64,000 nt of DNA from the NCBI GenBank assembly GCA_949358305.1, contig OX442314.1, forward strand, positions 7,309,060 to 7,373,059, in the 5' to 3' direction. A program made the translations under genes and the position numbers. A model generated the notes under the pieces. The model did not search any database and was not told the DNA's origin. It saw only the letters and a program-made list of their open reading frames with translations. The stretch comes from Strigamia acuminata. Its lineage: Eukaryota > Arthropoda > Chilopoda > Geophilomorpha > Linotaeniidae. Of the stretch, positions 10,801 through 21,065 are shown one piece after another. The first letter of the stretch is position 1. Every line of letters starts with the position of its first letter.

Positions 10801-13800
10801 GAAATAAATCCCGTGGAAATAAAACCCATGGAAATAAATCCCGTGGAAATAAATCCCGTGGAAATAGATCCCGTGGAAATAAATCCCGTGGAATCTTGTG
10901 TTGTATTTACGCCCAATAGAAGTTGCTGATTTTCCAAAAAAGCATGTTTTTACCTGTCACAGGTGTGATATCCATATGAAAACCATATAACAACAGTCCC
11001 CTATTCAAATGCAATGTTGTGTCAAAATTTCAAAGCAATCGGTGAAGAACTTTCGGAGATTTGAGGTCAGTAACAGACAAACATACATTTTTATCTATAT
11101 AGAATACAGTAAACACCTGTAAAAGCTGGGTGCGTCTTATAATCGGTGATATCTTAGAACGAAAAAATGTTAACATGCAGTTTGCAATATGCAAAACGCC
11201 CAAAATCTACCTCATATACAGTGTTAGAAAAAGGTTTGAGACCACTCCAAGTTTCTTGGTTGTAAGTCAAATTTTGACTTACGTGATAATAATACATGAT
11301 AATAAAGTATTGTATAAAATTATCTGACAATAGCTCTGTAGATTCCAAGCATTCAGTTGCACTGCAAAACATTTTGGATTTCCAAAAAAAAAGTCATTGG
11401 AAAGCAAAAGGTGAAATTGGATAAATTCCAGTTTGGAAATATAATGGAAAGAAAATGAGAAATATTTTTTAGAAAGTTGAATTTCTGTAAATTTTCAACA
11501 CTGAAAGATAATGTTGCAAGTTTTTGTTAAATGTATGAAATACTAATGTAAACTAGGTTTGGTAATTTAAATTTCTTTACTTTTCAACACTGAAAAATTT
11601 TGACCGTTTGGCCACCCTAGTGACCTACGTCACTCCACACACCCAAGTCGTCCCCCTCACGGAGGAGTGAACCGGCGTAGCATGGGAGGAGAGAGCTGAG
11701 TGGTGTGATGAGAGAGAGACGTTGCTGAGAGAGCCGAGAGTGAGGGCGTGCCAAGGGAGGGCTGACACGGTCCGAGCACCAGCAGAGACAACTGCTGACT
11801 CTGTTCCTCTCACCATTCACCACTGTGACGCTCAGTAGCAGGAAGATGTGCCTGCTGCAGCCTCTTTGACTGTAGGTAGAACAGACAGATTTTCAAGTAA
11901 AAATTTATCGCCATATTTCTTTTTTAGGCGACCATGTAATTTTGTACTGTTAGTTCTAACGCTTTAATATCATTCAATGCGTCCCCGTGCAGATACGTGA
12001 GCAAGTGTAGCAATTTATTTATATTGTCCAGCTGCTCGTCATCTCCATATTGCACGCTAAATGTTTTCCAGAACCCACTACAATCCTCTGGCCACCTACC
12101 ATCAAATTTTGGCACTTCCAACAGCTTCCTTTTTATTGAATTATTAGCTGCTGGTATTATGGCCAGGTTTAATTGTTGCGGCAAATTTAGAGCCACAATG
12201 GGTTGAATTGGATAATTTTGAGTGTCATACGATACAATGCGGCTCTTGTTGTTGCAGCGCAGTCTTCAATGGCGTCGAGCTCGTTGCTTACTTCATCTAC
12301 CTCAAGATCGTTTTTGGCCAAGTCCATAGCCAAATTACAAGCCTTTGTTACACGAATCACTTTTCCCGCCAATTGGTCTGTCCAGATGCCGAGTATTTCC
12401 TTGGTCACTACTGGCACATCAGCAAAGGCGGTTGTGATGGTAGCCATCAACGTTTCAGCGGCCTATATGGCTGTGGTCAAGGCCCTTCTTTTCAACTTGA
12501 ATTTTGGAGGCATATTCACTTGTAATGGTTATTTCTTGGGATACTCCCGGGTTTCGGCACCAAAATGTAGATTCCAAGCATTCAGTTGGTATTATTAAAA
12601 GTCTCTGGCTTCTTTGAAAATGGAAATGTGAATTTGAAGAAAATTGAAGCATGCTACCACCATGAAGTTTGTACATTCACTGGGGTTAAACTTTATTGTC
12701 TCTAAAAATATACACAAGAAAAGCTCCTATTGGAGCGGATGTACATCATTTTAGCGATTTCATTTTAGCGATTTCATTTTAGCGACACACCATTTTAGCG
12801 AACATGTCATTTTAGCAACACAAAAACCTAGGTTTAATTCCTAAGAAGGGCCAACAAGGGGGGGCGCAGCCCCCCCTTGACCCCCCGCAAACCCAACCTT
12901 ACTGGTTTTTTGATAAAAACCACTTTTTTGAGCCGGCTTGGCACTAAAACCTAGGTTTTTGTGTCGCTAAAATGACATGTTCGCTAATACGGGACTTTTT
13001 TTGGTAAAAATCGCTAAAATGAGAGTCGCTAAAATGACTATAACCGATTGGAGCAACACTAATCCGTTAATTGGCTTCAGCTGCATTCCAAAGTGGGGAG
13101 CTGAAGCAGAGTTGACAGTTGAGTGACAACAAATCTAACCCAATTACTTAAAAAAAATAAACTAAGGTTAATGACACTAAATATTGTAATGCCAGTTTTC
13201 ACAAGATCAAATCAAATTAAAGAAAAAAAAATTGTTCAAAAAATGCCATTTATGGTGGAAAAAGGTTCGAGACCAATTGCAAGAGCTGATATTTCATTCA
13301 AGGCAATTTTACCCCAAATCATCATTGCTGATCCAACAACACTGAACTGGCCAAAAAAATGAAGAGAATAAATTTATTTTAGATGGACCTGATGGTCTTC
13401 AAGACTGTTTGTATGATTTTCATCAATCACCAAATCTATTTTTTGCTGGTAGGTGATTAATGACTTAGGGTGAAATTGCCTTGAATGAAACATCAACTCC
13501 TGCATATATGTTTCACAAAACACTGCATATGTTTCAGAAAACTCTCCATATGTTGTTAAAGTATTAATGTTTTAAAAATTCTTTCTATGAAGTCATGCAT
13601 CTGAAGTTTTCATCCTGACCTTTCAAATATTTTTCAGAAAAATCAAAGGACCTAAATTCTTACCTTTTAATTACATTACATAATGAATTTCCTCACAAAC
13701 CATGTCACCAGGATCTGAAGGTAATAATTATTTATTATTTATTGCATTCAACACTCCTGCTGTGTTCGGACTTCACTGCATGTTTTGTGTAGTGACGTTA

Positions 13801-16800
13801 TCTTTGCCTCAGGCGCTGTACCCCCAGCGCCACCTTGTAGCTTGACCCCGAATAAACTTCACTTGTTAGTTCTTAGCCTAATATGACTGACCTTTCATTT
13901 CAACCATCCTCAACATAATTTGTTATTAGTAAGATATATACTAAATGGCGACGAGATAAGGATCCGAAATCCACGTTCAACTAATGAATCCAGTAGCGAC
14001 GCAAGTTTTTTCGTGTTTTTCGAACTTTTTGAGCGCTTTTTCGGCCCGTTGCTGACCACGCCGTCTCGACGTTAGGCCTACGTTCTATTGTCTCGTTTTC
14101 CTCGCGTTTTCGTACTCAACGCCGACTTTTGCCATCAATATGTCAGCTCTAAAAGGGACGCCGCGGGAATACGATCCAACAGAGGATTGGGGCCTATATT
14201 GCAAGCGTATGACAAGTATTTTTGCTTGCAATAAGATCGTCGATGACCAGGAGAAGGTCCATACGCTCTTGTCGTACGTCGGCATGCCAACCTTCAAGCA
14301 GCTGGACACGCTCGCGGCGCCGAAGGAAGCTGCTGAATTGAAGTACGCGGATCTAGTGGCTTTGATGCAAAAAAATGCACGCGCGAAGCCGCTCGTGCTG
14401 GGAGAAATTCGCCGTTTTCACCGCCGTGATCGACTGCCGAATGAAACCGTGCTGGAGTATTCTCTCGCTCTTCAGGACCTGGCCCAAAACTGTGAGTTCG
14501 CCAATAAAACCAACGAATTAAGAAATCGCTTTCTTTGTGGCCTCCAGAATGAGCAAGTGCAACAGGCGCTCACGTTAAAAAAAGATTTGACGTTCGACGA
14601 CGCAGTCGAGTTCGCTGCCGCTGCTGAAGTGTCGCAAAAGGAATTTTCGACGATCGCGACGCAGAATGCATCGGCGCTGCCGGTGCACAAACTCCACCAC
14701 GACTCCAAACCACGTCACGATGCGTCAAGGGGTAGAAAACGCTCCTCGAGGGGCACTACCTCGTTTCAACCAGGCCGCCAACCATCCAACTCGAAAGGAA
14801 ATGTGTCGGCGTGTTCTGCTTGCGGCAGTAAGTCGCACACGCGTGAAGCGTGCCACTTTCGCGATGCCACGTGCCACGGATGCGGAAAAACTGGCCACAT
14901 CAAACCAGTTTGCCGGTCGGTCTTGAAGTCACCAGCTCCAGTCCATGCAGTCGAGATGCCACAACAGCTCACGTACTACGCTGTCGAGCCGGATTTGACG
15001 ACGACCGTCAACGCGATTGGCATTAAAGCCACACAACCAATTATTTTGGCCATTAAAATTGCTAATGTCAATCTCCTAATGGAAATGGACACGGGAGCAG
15101 GCGCTACATTTATAAATCTCGAAACTTATACTAAATATTTTTCAAATTTTCCATTGCAGCCCCTTCCGGTCCAGATGAACACGTACGGCGGCACAACACT
15201 CCGAATGGAAGGGGTTTGCGAAGTTCCGGTTCGTCATCGTGATCGCGATTTTCGTTTGCCGTTGTGTGTGGCGACTCACGGCCCCATTCCACTTCTTGGC
15301 CGCGACTGGCTCGAAGCATTTGGTTTGCTGTCGAAAACTGGCGACCTGGTGGGCGCGGAAGTATTTTCGTTGTCCACATCAACGCCATCGCCCGAGAAAC
15401 TCGATACACCGTCGTCCAACAGATTGGACGAGATTTTGGCACGCCATGCCGACGTTTTCCGAGACGAAATAGGCTGTTATAATGTCCACAAGGTCCACAT
15501 CGACATCGATCCGACTGTTCAGCCGATTTTCCTGAAAAATTATCCGGTTCCGCTCGCAATGAAGCCACGACTGGAGGAGGAGCTGCGCCGACTGCAATCC
15601 TTGGGTATCATTACACCTGTCGCCTCTTCCAAGTGGGCGACACCAATTATGCATGTCCTAAAATCAGATGGCACACTTAAGATAGCGGGATGCTATAATA
15701 GGACCATAAATAAAGCGGTTCTCCCCAACTCTTATCCTTTGCCTCTCTTCGACGATGTCGCAGCAAAGTTGTCAGGCGGTGAGACATATTCCATTTTGGA
15801 TATGAATTCCGCCTACAATCAGCTCGAATTAGATCAGGAGAGCAAAGAAGTGTGTACAATTAATACCCACTTGGGTCTATTTACAGTGAACCGGCTCTTC
15901 TATGGAATTTCCAGCGCGCCAGCCATTTTCCAACGCGAGATGGACAAATTAACAGCCAAAGTCGAGAGTACACAGCCGTTCATTGACGATTCGGCCGTGA
16001 CTGGTGCCACAAACGCAGCCCACTTATGCAACCTGGATCAACTATTGGGTGCATTTAATAAGGCGAATTTAACTTTGAATAGGAAAAAGTGCAAGTTTTT
16101 GCGTTTGTGCGTGCAATTTTTAGGGCTGAACATTTCCAAGCAAGGAATCACGCCCATCGACTCTAAGCTGGCTCCACTTCGCAACGCCATGCAGCCCAAC
16201 GATGTGTTATCATTGAAATCGTTTCTGGGGCTCATAAACTACTATGGCAGATTTATTAACAATTTATCTACATTATTAGAGCCGCTTTACCGCCTGACGC
16301 GCGACGACACTCCGTGGACTTGGGGACCTGAACAGCACAAGGCCTGGACCAAGGTGAAGGCTGCAGTGACTGTTGATTCGGCGTTGGCGCACTACGACGC
16401 GAAGAAGCAACTTTATTTGACCGTTGACGCCTCGCCTGTCGGTGTGGGCGCCTTTATTTCCCACGTAGAAAATGGAATCCATCGCCCAATTGCCTTTGCC
16501 AGTTCCCTCTTGTCCAGCGCGCAGAAAAATTATGCGCAAATCGACCGCGAAGGACTCGCGATCGTTTATGGCGTCCGCCGCTTCCACCACCACCTGTTTG
16601 GAAGAAAGTTTATTTTGCGAACTGACCATAAACCGCTCGTGGCAATTTTTGGAGAGAAGAAAGGATGCAATCAAATTGTCGCCGCTCGCCTGCACCGGTG
16701 GGCAATTTTCCTAAGCGCCTATGATTATGCTATCGAGCATGTGCCTGCTGTCGACAACCAAATTGCAGACGGATTGTCTCGCAATCCTCAACCCGTAGTC

Positions 16801-19372
16801 GACGGTCGAGAAGACCTCGACATGCATGTTAACGAAATTTTTTCCGTTTCTCTCTCTCAGTTTCCGGTATCGCAGGCAGCTTTACGTGCAGCATACGACG
16901 CAGACGCCCAATTGCAAGCAGTTCTGCAGTGCATCCAAGACGAATGGAAATCGAAGACACCTGACCTAATAAATTTTTATAAGCACAGGTCCGCCTTTTC
17001 CACACATGGATCATTCTTGTTCTTGTCGGAGCGTTTGGTCGTGCCAGAGCAGCTTCGCCGGGCAGTCCTGACGGAGTTGCACGCAGGACATTTTGGAATC
17101 GTGCGCACCAAGTCACTCGCTCGTTCAACAGTTTGGTGGCCGTCAATCGACCGTGACATTGAGTCGATGGTCCGTTCGTGCGACGTGTGCCAGCGCGCAC
17201 TTCCGGATCCCCCTAAGACGTCCGACTTGCGTTGGCCCATTCCCGACGAAATTTGGGGGCGAATCCACCTCGATTTCGCCGGCCCCTTTCATGGCAAAAT
17301 GTTCCTGTTGGCTGTGGATGCGCGCACCAAGTGGTGCGAAGTTCGTATGATGACCGCCACTACCTCGAAAGCAACAATTGCGGTTTTAAAATGTTGGTTT
17401 AAACGTCACGGCTTGCCGATCCACGTTCATTCCGACAATGGGCCGCAATTCACTTCAGCGGAATTTGTTGACTTCCTGTCACGGAACGGCATCCGACAAA
17501 CTCGTTCACCGCCTTTCCACCCAGCTACCAACGGAGCAGTGGAAGGCTTCGTGAAGACATTTAAAAATCAAGTCGGGAAATTTCTAAATTTGAATTTGAG
17601 CATTTCAGAAGCCGTTGACCAATTTTTGATTGCCTATCGCTCGACGCCGCACGTTTCTACACGGACTACGCCGTCCGAGGCATTTCTACAACGAACTGTT
17701 CGAACTAGATTACATTTGTTGAACCCCCGCTTAATGCCGGAGCCAACAACTGTGGAAACGCGCCGTTCCTTCGAGCCTGGGGAATTGGTGTTCGCGCGCG
17801 ACTATTCGCACGCCGCGAGATGGGTTCCTGGAATAATATCGCAGAAGACATCGTCCACCACGTACGATGTGGCCGTCGGAAATGCCATAATTTGGAACCG
17901 ACATGCGGACCAGCTCCGAAGACGCCAGACTTTGCACGCCCAAACTCCGGAGGGGGGAGGGAATCGCGGACATTTTCCTTTGATAATAGACGACTCAAAC
18001 CTCGGTAACACACCGCCAGTTGTACAACCGCAAGTCCTAGTTGCTCCTCCCAATTCACCCAATCTCCCAAACGTTCGTAATGCTTCTCCAGCTCCTACAC
18101 CTCCTCCTGTTCCCGTCAATACTCCTGTTGTGCCGTACCGCCATCCCCAGCGTATTCGCAACCCGACACAATTTTACGGATATAATAACAGTGATTAAGT
18201 GTATTTGTTTTTATTAATCGAATTGGTACATTGTCTATCGTGAATGAATTCTATTATTGTATTTGTGATTTGATTAATGTGCCATTAATGGGGAATGATG
18301 CTGTGTTCGGACTTCACTGCATGTTTTGTGTAGTGACGTTATCTTTGCCTCAGGCGCTGTACCCCCAGCGCCACCTTGTAGCTTGACCCCGAATAAACTT
18401 CACTTGTTAGTTCTTAGCCTAATATGACTGACCTTTCATTTCAACCATCCTCAACATAATTTGTTATTAGTAAGATATATACTAACTCCAATGGAGTAAT
18501 TGTATGCAAAGATTAGTCAAAGAACATTTTGTCAATTATGGATAAATACTATACACATCATTGTGCATAATAATAATATTTAGTTTTTCCTAAATAATCT
18601 GGATGAAGAGGTTAACATTTTGGCACCTTTGACTTTAACGTATGATTGGTGGAATTTAGTAACACTTCGAGCACTTAAGGCAATAAATAAAACAAATAAT
18701 ACTTACATGCTTTTATTTTGACTTATTTTGATTTTATGAAATAGACTATACGAAGAAATACAAAGAAAAATCCATGTGAGCAAAACAAAAGTTCTTATCT
18801 CAAGTGTAAAAATGCTTGCATCCAAAACAATTTGTTTCAAACTGTTAACTGCAGGTAAGCTAATCCAGACACATCTCAATTACGATTTTATTCTGTTTGC
18901 AACACAGTTGTTCAAAAAACACCTAGCCATTTCAGTTCAGTTACATGCTACAGTTGTTTGTAAATGTTTCAGATTACCTTATTTCTGGAAGCCGGACTTG
19001 CCAGTTTGTAACACAACAACAGAAATTACAACCACTCATTTAATGTATTTAAAGAATTTTGACTCAAATCACAAACAATGCAAATGTAGACTGCCTTGCG
19101 AAAATACTTTTCACAAATTTGTTTTGCATGGGAACGAAAATAAATTATTGCCTTTTTCTGCCACATTAATACATATTGAATTCTCTGATACTTTCTTAGA
19201 GAGTATAGAAGAGCAACAGGCGTATCCACTATCTCAATTGTTAAGCGATGTCGGTAGCATCATAGGATTGGGTTTAGGAATGTCTTTGCTGTCTTTCTAC
19301 ATTTGCGTTTTAAACACTTATACTTGGTGTAAGAATAAGAGCTTTTTGATGTGGTTCCAAAAGAAGAAATAA
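7842..19372 (+). CDS. DEG/ENaC two-module channel, copy 2 (one frameshift)
   Basis: Inferred exons: 7842-8304, 8376-8454, 8518-8609, 8668-8760, 8823-8926, 9174-9957, 10027-10111, possibly 13383-13448, 13638-13720, 18584-18679, 18745-18854 and 18973-19372. Exon 6 joins module 1 TM2 (GLFLGISVISLPDI) to module 2 TM1 (FALVFVTAGFTLYWLQIRIN). Both ectodomains have cysteine motifs (CLCRRPC; CKCRLPC), and the last exon has TM2 GLGLGMSLLSFYIC. Family members are sodium-permeable trimeric channels of the plasma membrane. The only defect I see is one extra T at 8024-8026 in exon 1, just after TM1, relative to copies 3-5. This makes the gene inactive unless it is a sequencing error. The donor after 18679 is GC rather than GT. 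A gypsy element occupies the intron at 13721-18583. A candidate untranslated exon ends at about 7486 (AAAAGCAG before GTAAAA). Confidence 0.85.
10271..10347. mobile_element. 77-bp hairpin MITE with TA duplication
   Basis: Two perfect 26-bp inverted arms (CCGGGTGGCCCACATAAAAG..., then its complement) surround a loop of about 25 bp. The element is flanked by TA at 10269-10270 and 10348-10349. The paralogous intron of copy 4 reads straight through (CATACTAGCTGTG), giving an empty site. Confidence 0.85.
10348..11105 (+). mobile_element. Dispersed retroelement-like repeat carrying a minisatellite
   Basis: The repeat begins at GCTGTGACCGGCCATCCGTT and ends in a TCGGTGAAGAACTTTCGGAG/ACATACATTTTTATCTATATAG tail. 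Both segments look like 3'-end repeats common in insect genomes, possibly RTE-like. Homologous copies lie in the same intron of copy 4 (46955-47225) and copy 5 (60084-60372). No RT coding sequence is present. Confidence 0.55.
10381..10892 (+). repeat. 15-bp minisatellite (about 34 units)
   Basis: The unit AAATCCCGTGGAAAT is repeated about 34 times with a few variants. A 15-bp unit without stops leaves long open frames on both strands (10275-10919, 10393-10929 and minus 10317-10937). These are artefacts of periodicity, not genes. The same intron has about 8 units in copy 4 and 4 in copy 5. Confidence 0.95.
11602..11868 (-). mobile_element. Dispersed element R1, inverted truncated copy
   Basis: The GACCGTTTGGCCACCCTAGT start and the CACTGTGACGCTCAGTAGCA block are the reverse complement of the R1 end at 5900-6176. 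The 5' half of R1 is absent. Confidence 0.75.
11924..12566 (-). pseudogene. BEL/Pao gag fragment (DUF1759-like)
   Basis: Minus-strand frames give LLEVPKFDGRWPEDCSGFW and LLHLLTYLHGDALNDIKAL. These match the DUF1759 gag pattern of Pao elements (LPKFxG...FW...F, YL...L.GEAL). Two overlapping frames (12450-12187 and 12196-11924) must be joined by a one-base shift near 12190, so the ORF is frameshifted. It is a decayed, non-functional gag. Confidence 0.7.
12746..13037 (-). mobile_element. ATTTTAGCGA-type inverted-repeat element, copy 2
   Basis: Multiple CATTTTAGCGA units lie on the left and TCGCTAAAATG units on the right. The G/C hairpin core (GGGGGGGCGCAGCCCCCC) and the AACCTAGGTTTAATTC arm lie in the opposite order to 5180-5431. 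There is no ORF. Confidence 0.7.
13758..13943 (+). repeat. 5' LTR of gypsy element (186 bp)
   Basis: This starts TGCTGTGTTCGG and ends TATATACTA. By my reading it is identical to 18299-18484. It is preceded by target duplication ACTCC (13753-13757). The internal region follows with ATGGCGACGAGATAAGG, a likely primer-binding region. Confidence 0.92.
14140..18198 (+). CDS. gag-pol: Gypsy Gag-Pol polyprotein, 1352 aa
   Basis: One uninterrupted frame encodes all functions of the retrotransposon. Approximate residue positions: gag region, then two CCHC zinc knuckles at 225-260 (CSACGSKSHTREAC, CHGCGKTGHIKPVC); aspartic protease with DTGA at about 317; reverse transcriptase with an FIDD catalytic box at about 612 in place of the more usual YxDD; RNase H starting TVDASPVGVGA at about 762; integrase with an HAGH...CDVC zinc domain at about 980-1020. 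The integrase DDE triad is carried by LDFAGP, HSDNGPQF and GAVEGF (about 1043, 1097 and 1134). A proline-rich tail follows. Gag and Pol are fused in frame, so no frameshift is needed. The ATG at 14140 is the first of the long frame. It acts in cytoplasmic particles and at integration. Confidence 0.95.
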   Translation: MSALKGTPREYDPTEDWGLYCKRMTSIFACNKIVDDQEKVHTLLSYVGMPTFKQLDTLAAPKEAAELKYADLVALMQKNARAKPLVLGEIRRFHRRDRLPNETVLEYSLALQDLAQNCEFANKTNELRNRFLCGLQNEQVQQALTLKKDLTFDDAVEFAAAAEVSQKEFSTIATQNASALPVHKLHHDSKPRHDASRGRKRSSRGTTSFQPGRQPSNSKGNVSACSACGSKSHTREACHFRDATCHGCGKTGHIKPVCRSVLKSPAPVHAVEMPQQLTYYAVEPDLTTTVNAIGIKATQPIILAIKIANVNLLMEMDTGAGATFINLETYTKYFSNFPLQPLPVQMNTYGGTTLRMEGVCEVPVRHRDRDFRLPLCVATHGPIPLLGRDWLEAFGLLSKTGDLVGAEVFSLSTSTPSPEKLDTPSSNRLDEILARHADVFRDEIGCYNVHKVHIDIDPTVQPIFLKNYPVPLAMKPRLEEELRRLQSLGIITPVASSKWATPIMHVLKSDGTLKIAGCYNRTINKAVLPNSYPLPLFDDVAAKLSGGETYSILDMNSAYNQLELDQESKEVCTINTHLGLFTVNRLFYGISSAPAIFQREMDKLTAKVESTQPFIDDSAVTGATNAAHLCNLDQLLGAFNKANLTLNRKKCKFLRLCVQFLGLNISKQGITPIDSKLAPLRNAMQPNDVLSLKSFLGLINYYGRFINNLSTLLEPLYRLTRDDTPWTWGPEQHKAWTKVKAAVTVDSALAHYDAKKQLYLTVDASPVGVGAFISHVENGIHRPIAFASSLLSSAQKNYAQIDREGLAIVYGVRRFHHHLFGRKFILRTDHKPLVAIFGEKKGCNQIVAARLHRWAIFLSAYDYAIEHVPAVDNQIADGLSRNPQPVVDGREDLDMHVNEIFSVSLSQFPVSQAALRAAYDADAQLQAVLQCIQDEWKSKTPDLINFYKHRSAFSTHGSFLFLSERLVVPEQLRRAVLTELHAGHFGIVRTKSLARSTVWWPSIDRDIESMVRSCDVCQRALPDPPKTSDLRWPIPDEIWGRIHLDFAGPFHGKMFLLAVDARTKWCEVRMMTATTSKATIAVLKCWFKRHGLPIHVHSDNGPQFTSAEFVDFLSRNGIRQTRSPPFHPATNGAVEGFVKTFKNQVGKFLNLNLSISEAVDQFLIAYRSTPHVSTRTTPSEAFLQRTVRTRLHLLNPRLMPEPTTVETRRSFEPGELVFARDYSHAARWVPGIISQKTSSTTYDVAVGNAIIWNRHADQLRRRQTLHAQTPEGGGNRGHFPLIIDDSNLGNTPPVVQPQVLVAPPNSPNLPNVRNASPAPTPPPVPVNTPVVPYRHPQRIRNPTQFYGYNNSD
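18299..18484 (+). repeat. 3' LTR of gypsy element (186 bp)
   Basis: This matches 13758-13943 base for base in my comparison and is followed by target duplication ACTCC. It contains a GAATAAACTTC polyadenylation-like motif. Confidence 0.92.
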
Positions 19373-19739
19373 AATATGAAATTGTTAAAGCTATCTATGC
19401 GCAACAACAATTTAAATCTTTTTCAAATGTTAGTTCTAAGCTTAAGTGTATTGCTAATCGTTTACAGTTGTTCATTTCAAAGCTAGTTTATAATGCCACA
19501 AAATTAAATTGTTGCACTAATTTTTGCACAAAACGTCTGTTCACAATGCAGCGAAATATTGTTGTTACTCAGAGCTCTACTGCATATTAATGTTAAAGTT
19601 GCTTAGCAACGTTCTTAACATGCAATAAGAACTTGTTCAAAAATTTTTACAACGTTACGGTGTAGTAAAGTTTGCTACTTTTGCACTTCAAAATAAACTC
19701 TCTACAATCATTGAGTTTTCACATCAGAATTGAGGTAAA

Positions 19740-19900
19740 TATAAGTATACATTGTTGGAGAGTATAGAAGAGCAACAAGTTTATCCAATGTCTCAATTGT
19801 TACGCGATGTCGGCGGTATTGTAAGATTATGTTTGGAATGTCATTACTGTCTCTCTATATCTGCATTTTAAACAGTTGTAATTGGTATAAGATGCAATTA
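19740..19900 (+). pseudogene. Decayed extra terminal exon (TM2) downstream of copy 2
   Basis: The sequence resembles the last exon of the array genes (AGAGCAACA...TCTCAATTGTTA.GCGATGTCGG...GGAATGTCATTACTGTCT). It carries indels and substitutions that break the frame. A similar relic follows copy 5 (62270-62440). Stretch 19373-19739 is otherwise AT-rich with no gene, and none is seen at 19901-20045. Confidence 0.7.
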
Positions 19901-20045
19901 AATATAACTATGTTAAAAGTATCCACATGTCACATATTAGTCCTAAGTTTAAAGAGGGATAGGCTGGCTCCTATATTTTTAAGATATAAAATGCACAGTA
20001 GTTTTTAAAAGTTACATTTGTCACAAAGTTTATTACTTCATTTGC

Positions 20046-21015
20046 TGCGATCCGGGTTTTTATCCACTTAATTTCTAATAAATTAAGCAGAAACCGCAGG
20101 TGAATGCTATAAAAGACTTACAATCGGCGGCCTTAAACTTGTCTAGGGTTAAGTTTATTAAGTAGGAAAATAAAGACACAATTTTTATGATAAAAATCAC
20201 ACAAATTCTTTATTAAGTTAAATACAATGAAATATAAAATATATTGACTAGTTGAAATAGGAAGAGCGACAAGTCGCGTAACAATTTGAGCGGAAAACAA
20301 TGGAAGGGCTTGCAACGACTGTTGCAAGCTACAAAGCGCTAAAATGGCGCTTAAACAACACACAGTTGTTAGGCGAAGGCGAATTGTCTTCGTTCTCTGA
20401 ACTCACGAACGATGGTCGAAGACGATGGTTCTCGTGGGCTCCTTCTACGGCTCGTGCGACGGCTCGGCGGCGGTGGTTGACGGCTGTAGGCGTCTGGTCC
20501 AGGTACGATGGCGATGGTTGCCGTTCGCGCGGCAACGATGGCGATGGTTCACTTGGATCAGGAAACTTCTTCTTCTCGTTTGCTGGAATTAGCTTCGGCT
20601 AATTCAAGCAGGATAGCTGGCTTTGTAATTCGTTACAAAGCAAGCTGGTGAAACTTGGAATACACGGTCCACTATCAATACGTATTGTCGGAGCAGATAT
20701 CGCAGTGATGTTGTGGGTTGTGTATTTTTGTCAAGAGTCCCGATTTGAGCCAAGACGCGAGCCCAGCACGCTTCAATATTGCGCAGAAAACCTGCGCACT
20801 TAGCTCAAGTGGGTGCAACTAGTGGTTATTACACCATATTGCACCATAACGGCTAATAACCGTTTTCACCCCGGACAACCTGGGGTGATATGTGCCTAGA
20901 GAGGATTTCTCCCCTCGGTCACATGATCTGACTTGGCGTGTGCCACAGTCAAATTAATTAGAAGACAATTAATTTTATCTTCTAAGTTGGTGAAATATTT
21001 TGAGATCACCACACA
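20046..21015 (-). repeat. 3' LTR of large LTR element (970 bp)
   Basis: The LTR reads TGTGTGGTGATC...GATCGCA on the minus strand. It pairs with 32455-33424 at the same length; I noticed one substitution (20809 against 33218). On the minus strand it is preceded by the purine tract AAATGGGGGGA (about 21016-21026), a typical polypurine tract. Confidence 0.92.
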
Positions 21016-21065
21016 TCCCCCCATTTAAGACGAATCTTACATGGAGAGAAAATGAACGAACCAAT

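Larger units (their letters stand above)
11337..12740 (-). mobile_element. BEL/Pao-type retroelement remnant
   Basis: A 21-bp LTR end (TGTAGATTCCAAGCATTCAG) occurs at 11337 and again at 12567. On the minus strand the right copy is followed by TGGTGCCGAAACCCGGGAG (12545-12565), a primer-site-like sequence as seen in BEL/Pao elements. A degraded gag follows (11924-12566). Pol is missing, so the element is internally deleted. An R1 element is nested at 11602-11868. All of this lies within the intron after exon 10027-10111 of copy 2. Confidence 0.6.
13758..18484 (+). mobile_element. Ty3/gypsy retrotransposon, complete and young
   Basis: The 4727-bp element has identical 186-bp LTRs, 5-bp target duplications ACTCC (13753-13757 and 18485-18489) and a single intact gag-pol ORF. 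The paralogous intron of copy 4 reads CAACACTCCAATGG, the empty site. It sits in sense orientation in an intron of channel copy 2. Identical LTRs and an open ORF suggest recent insertion. Confidence 0.95.

Noticed and set aside
10275-10937. Long overlapping frames of about 200 codons on both strands
   Set aside because: They translate a 15-bp tandem repeat without stops and have no non-repetitive coding part.
14085-18161. Numerous frames opposite and within the gypsy ORF
   Set aside because: They are shadows of the GC-richer gag-pol coding sequence in other frames.
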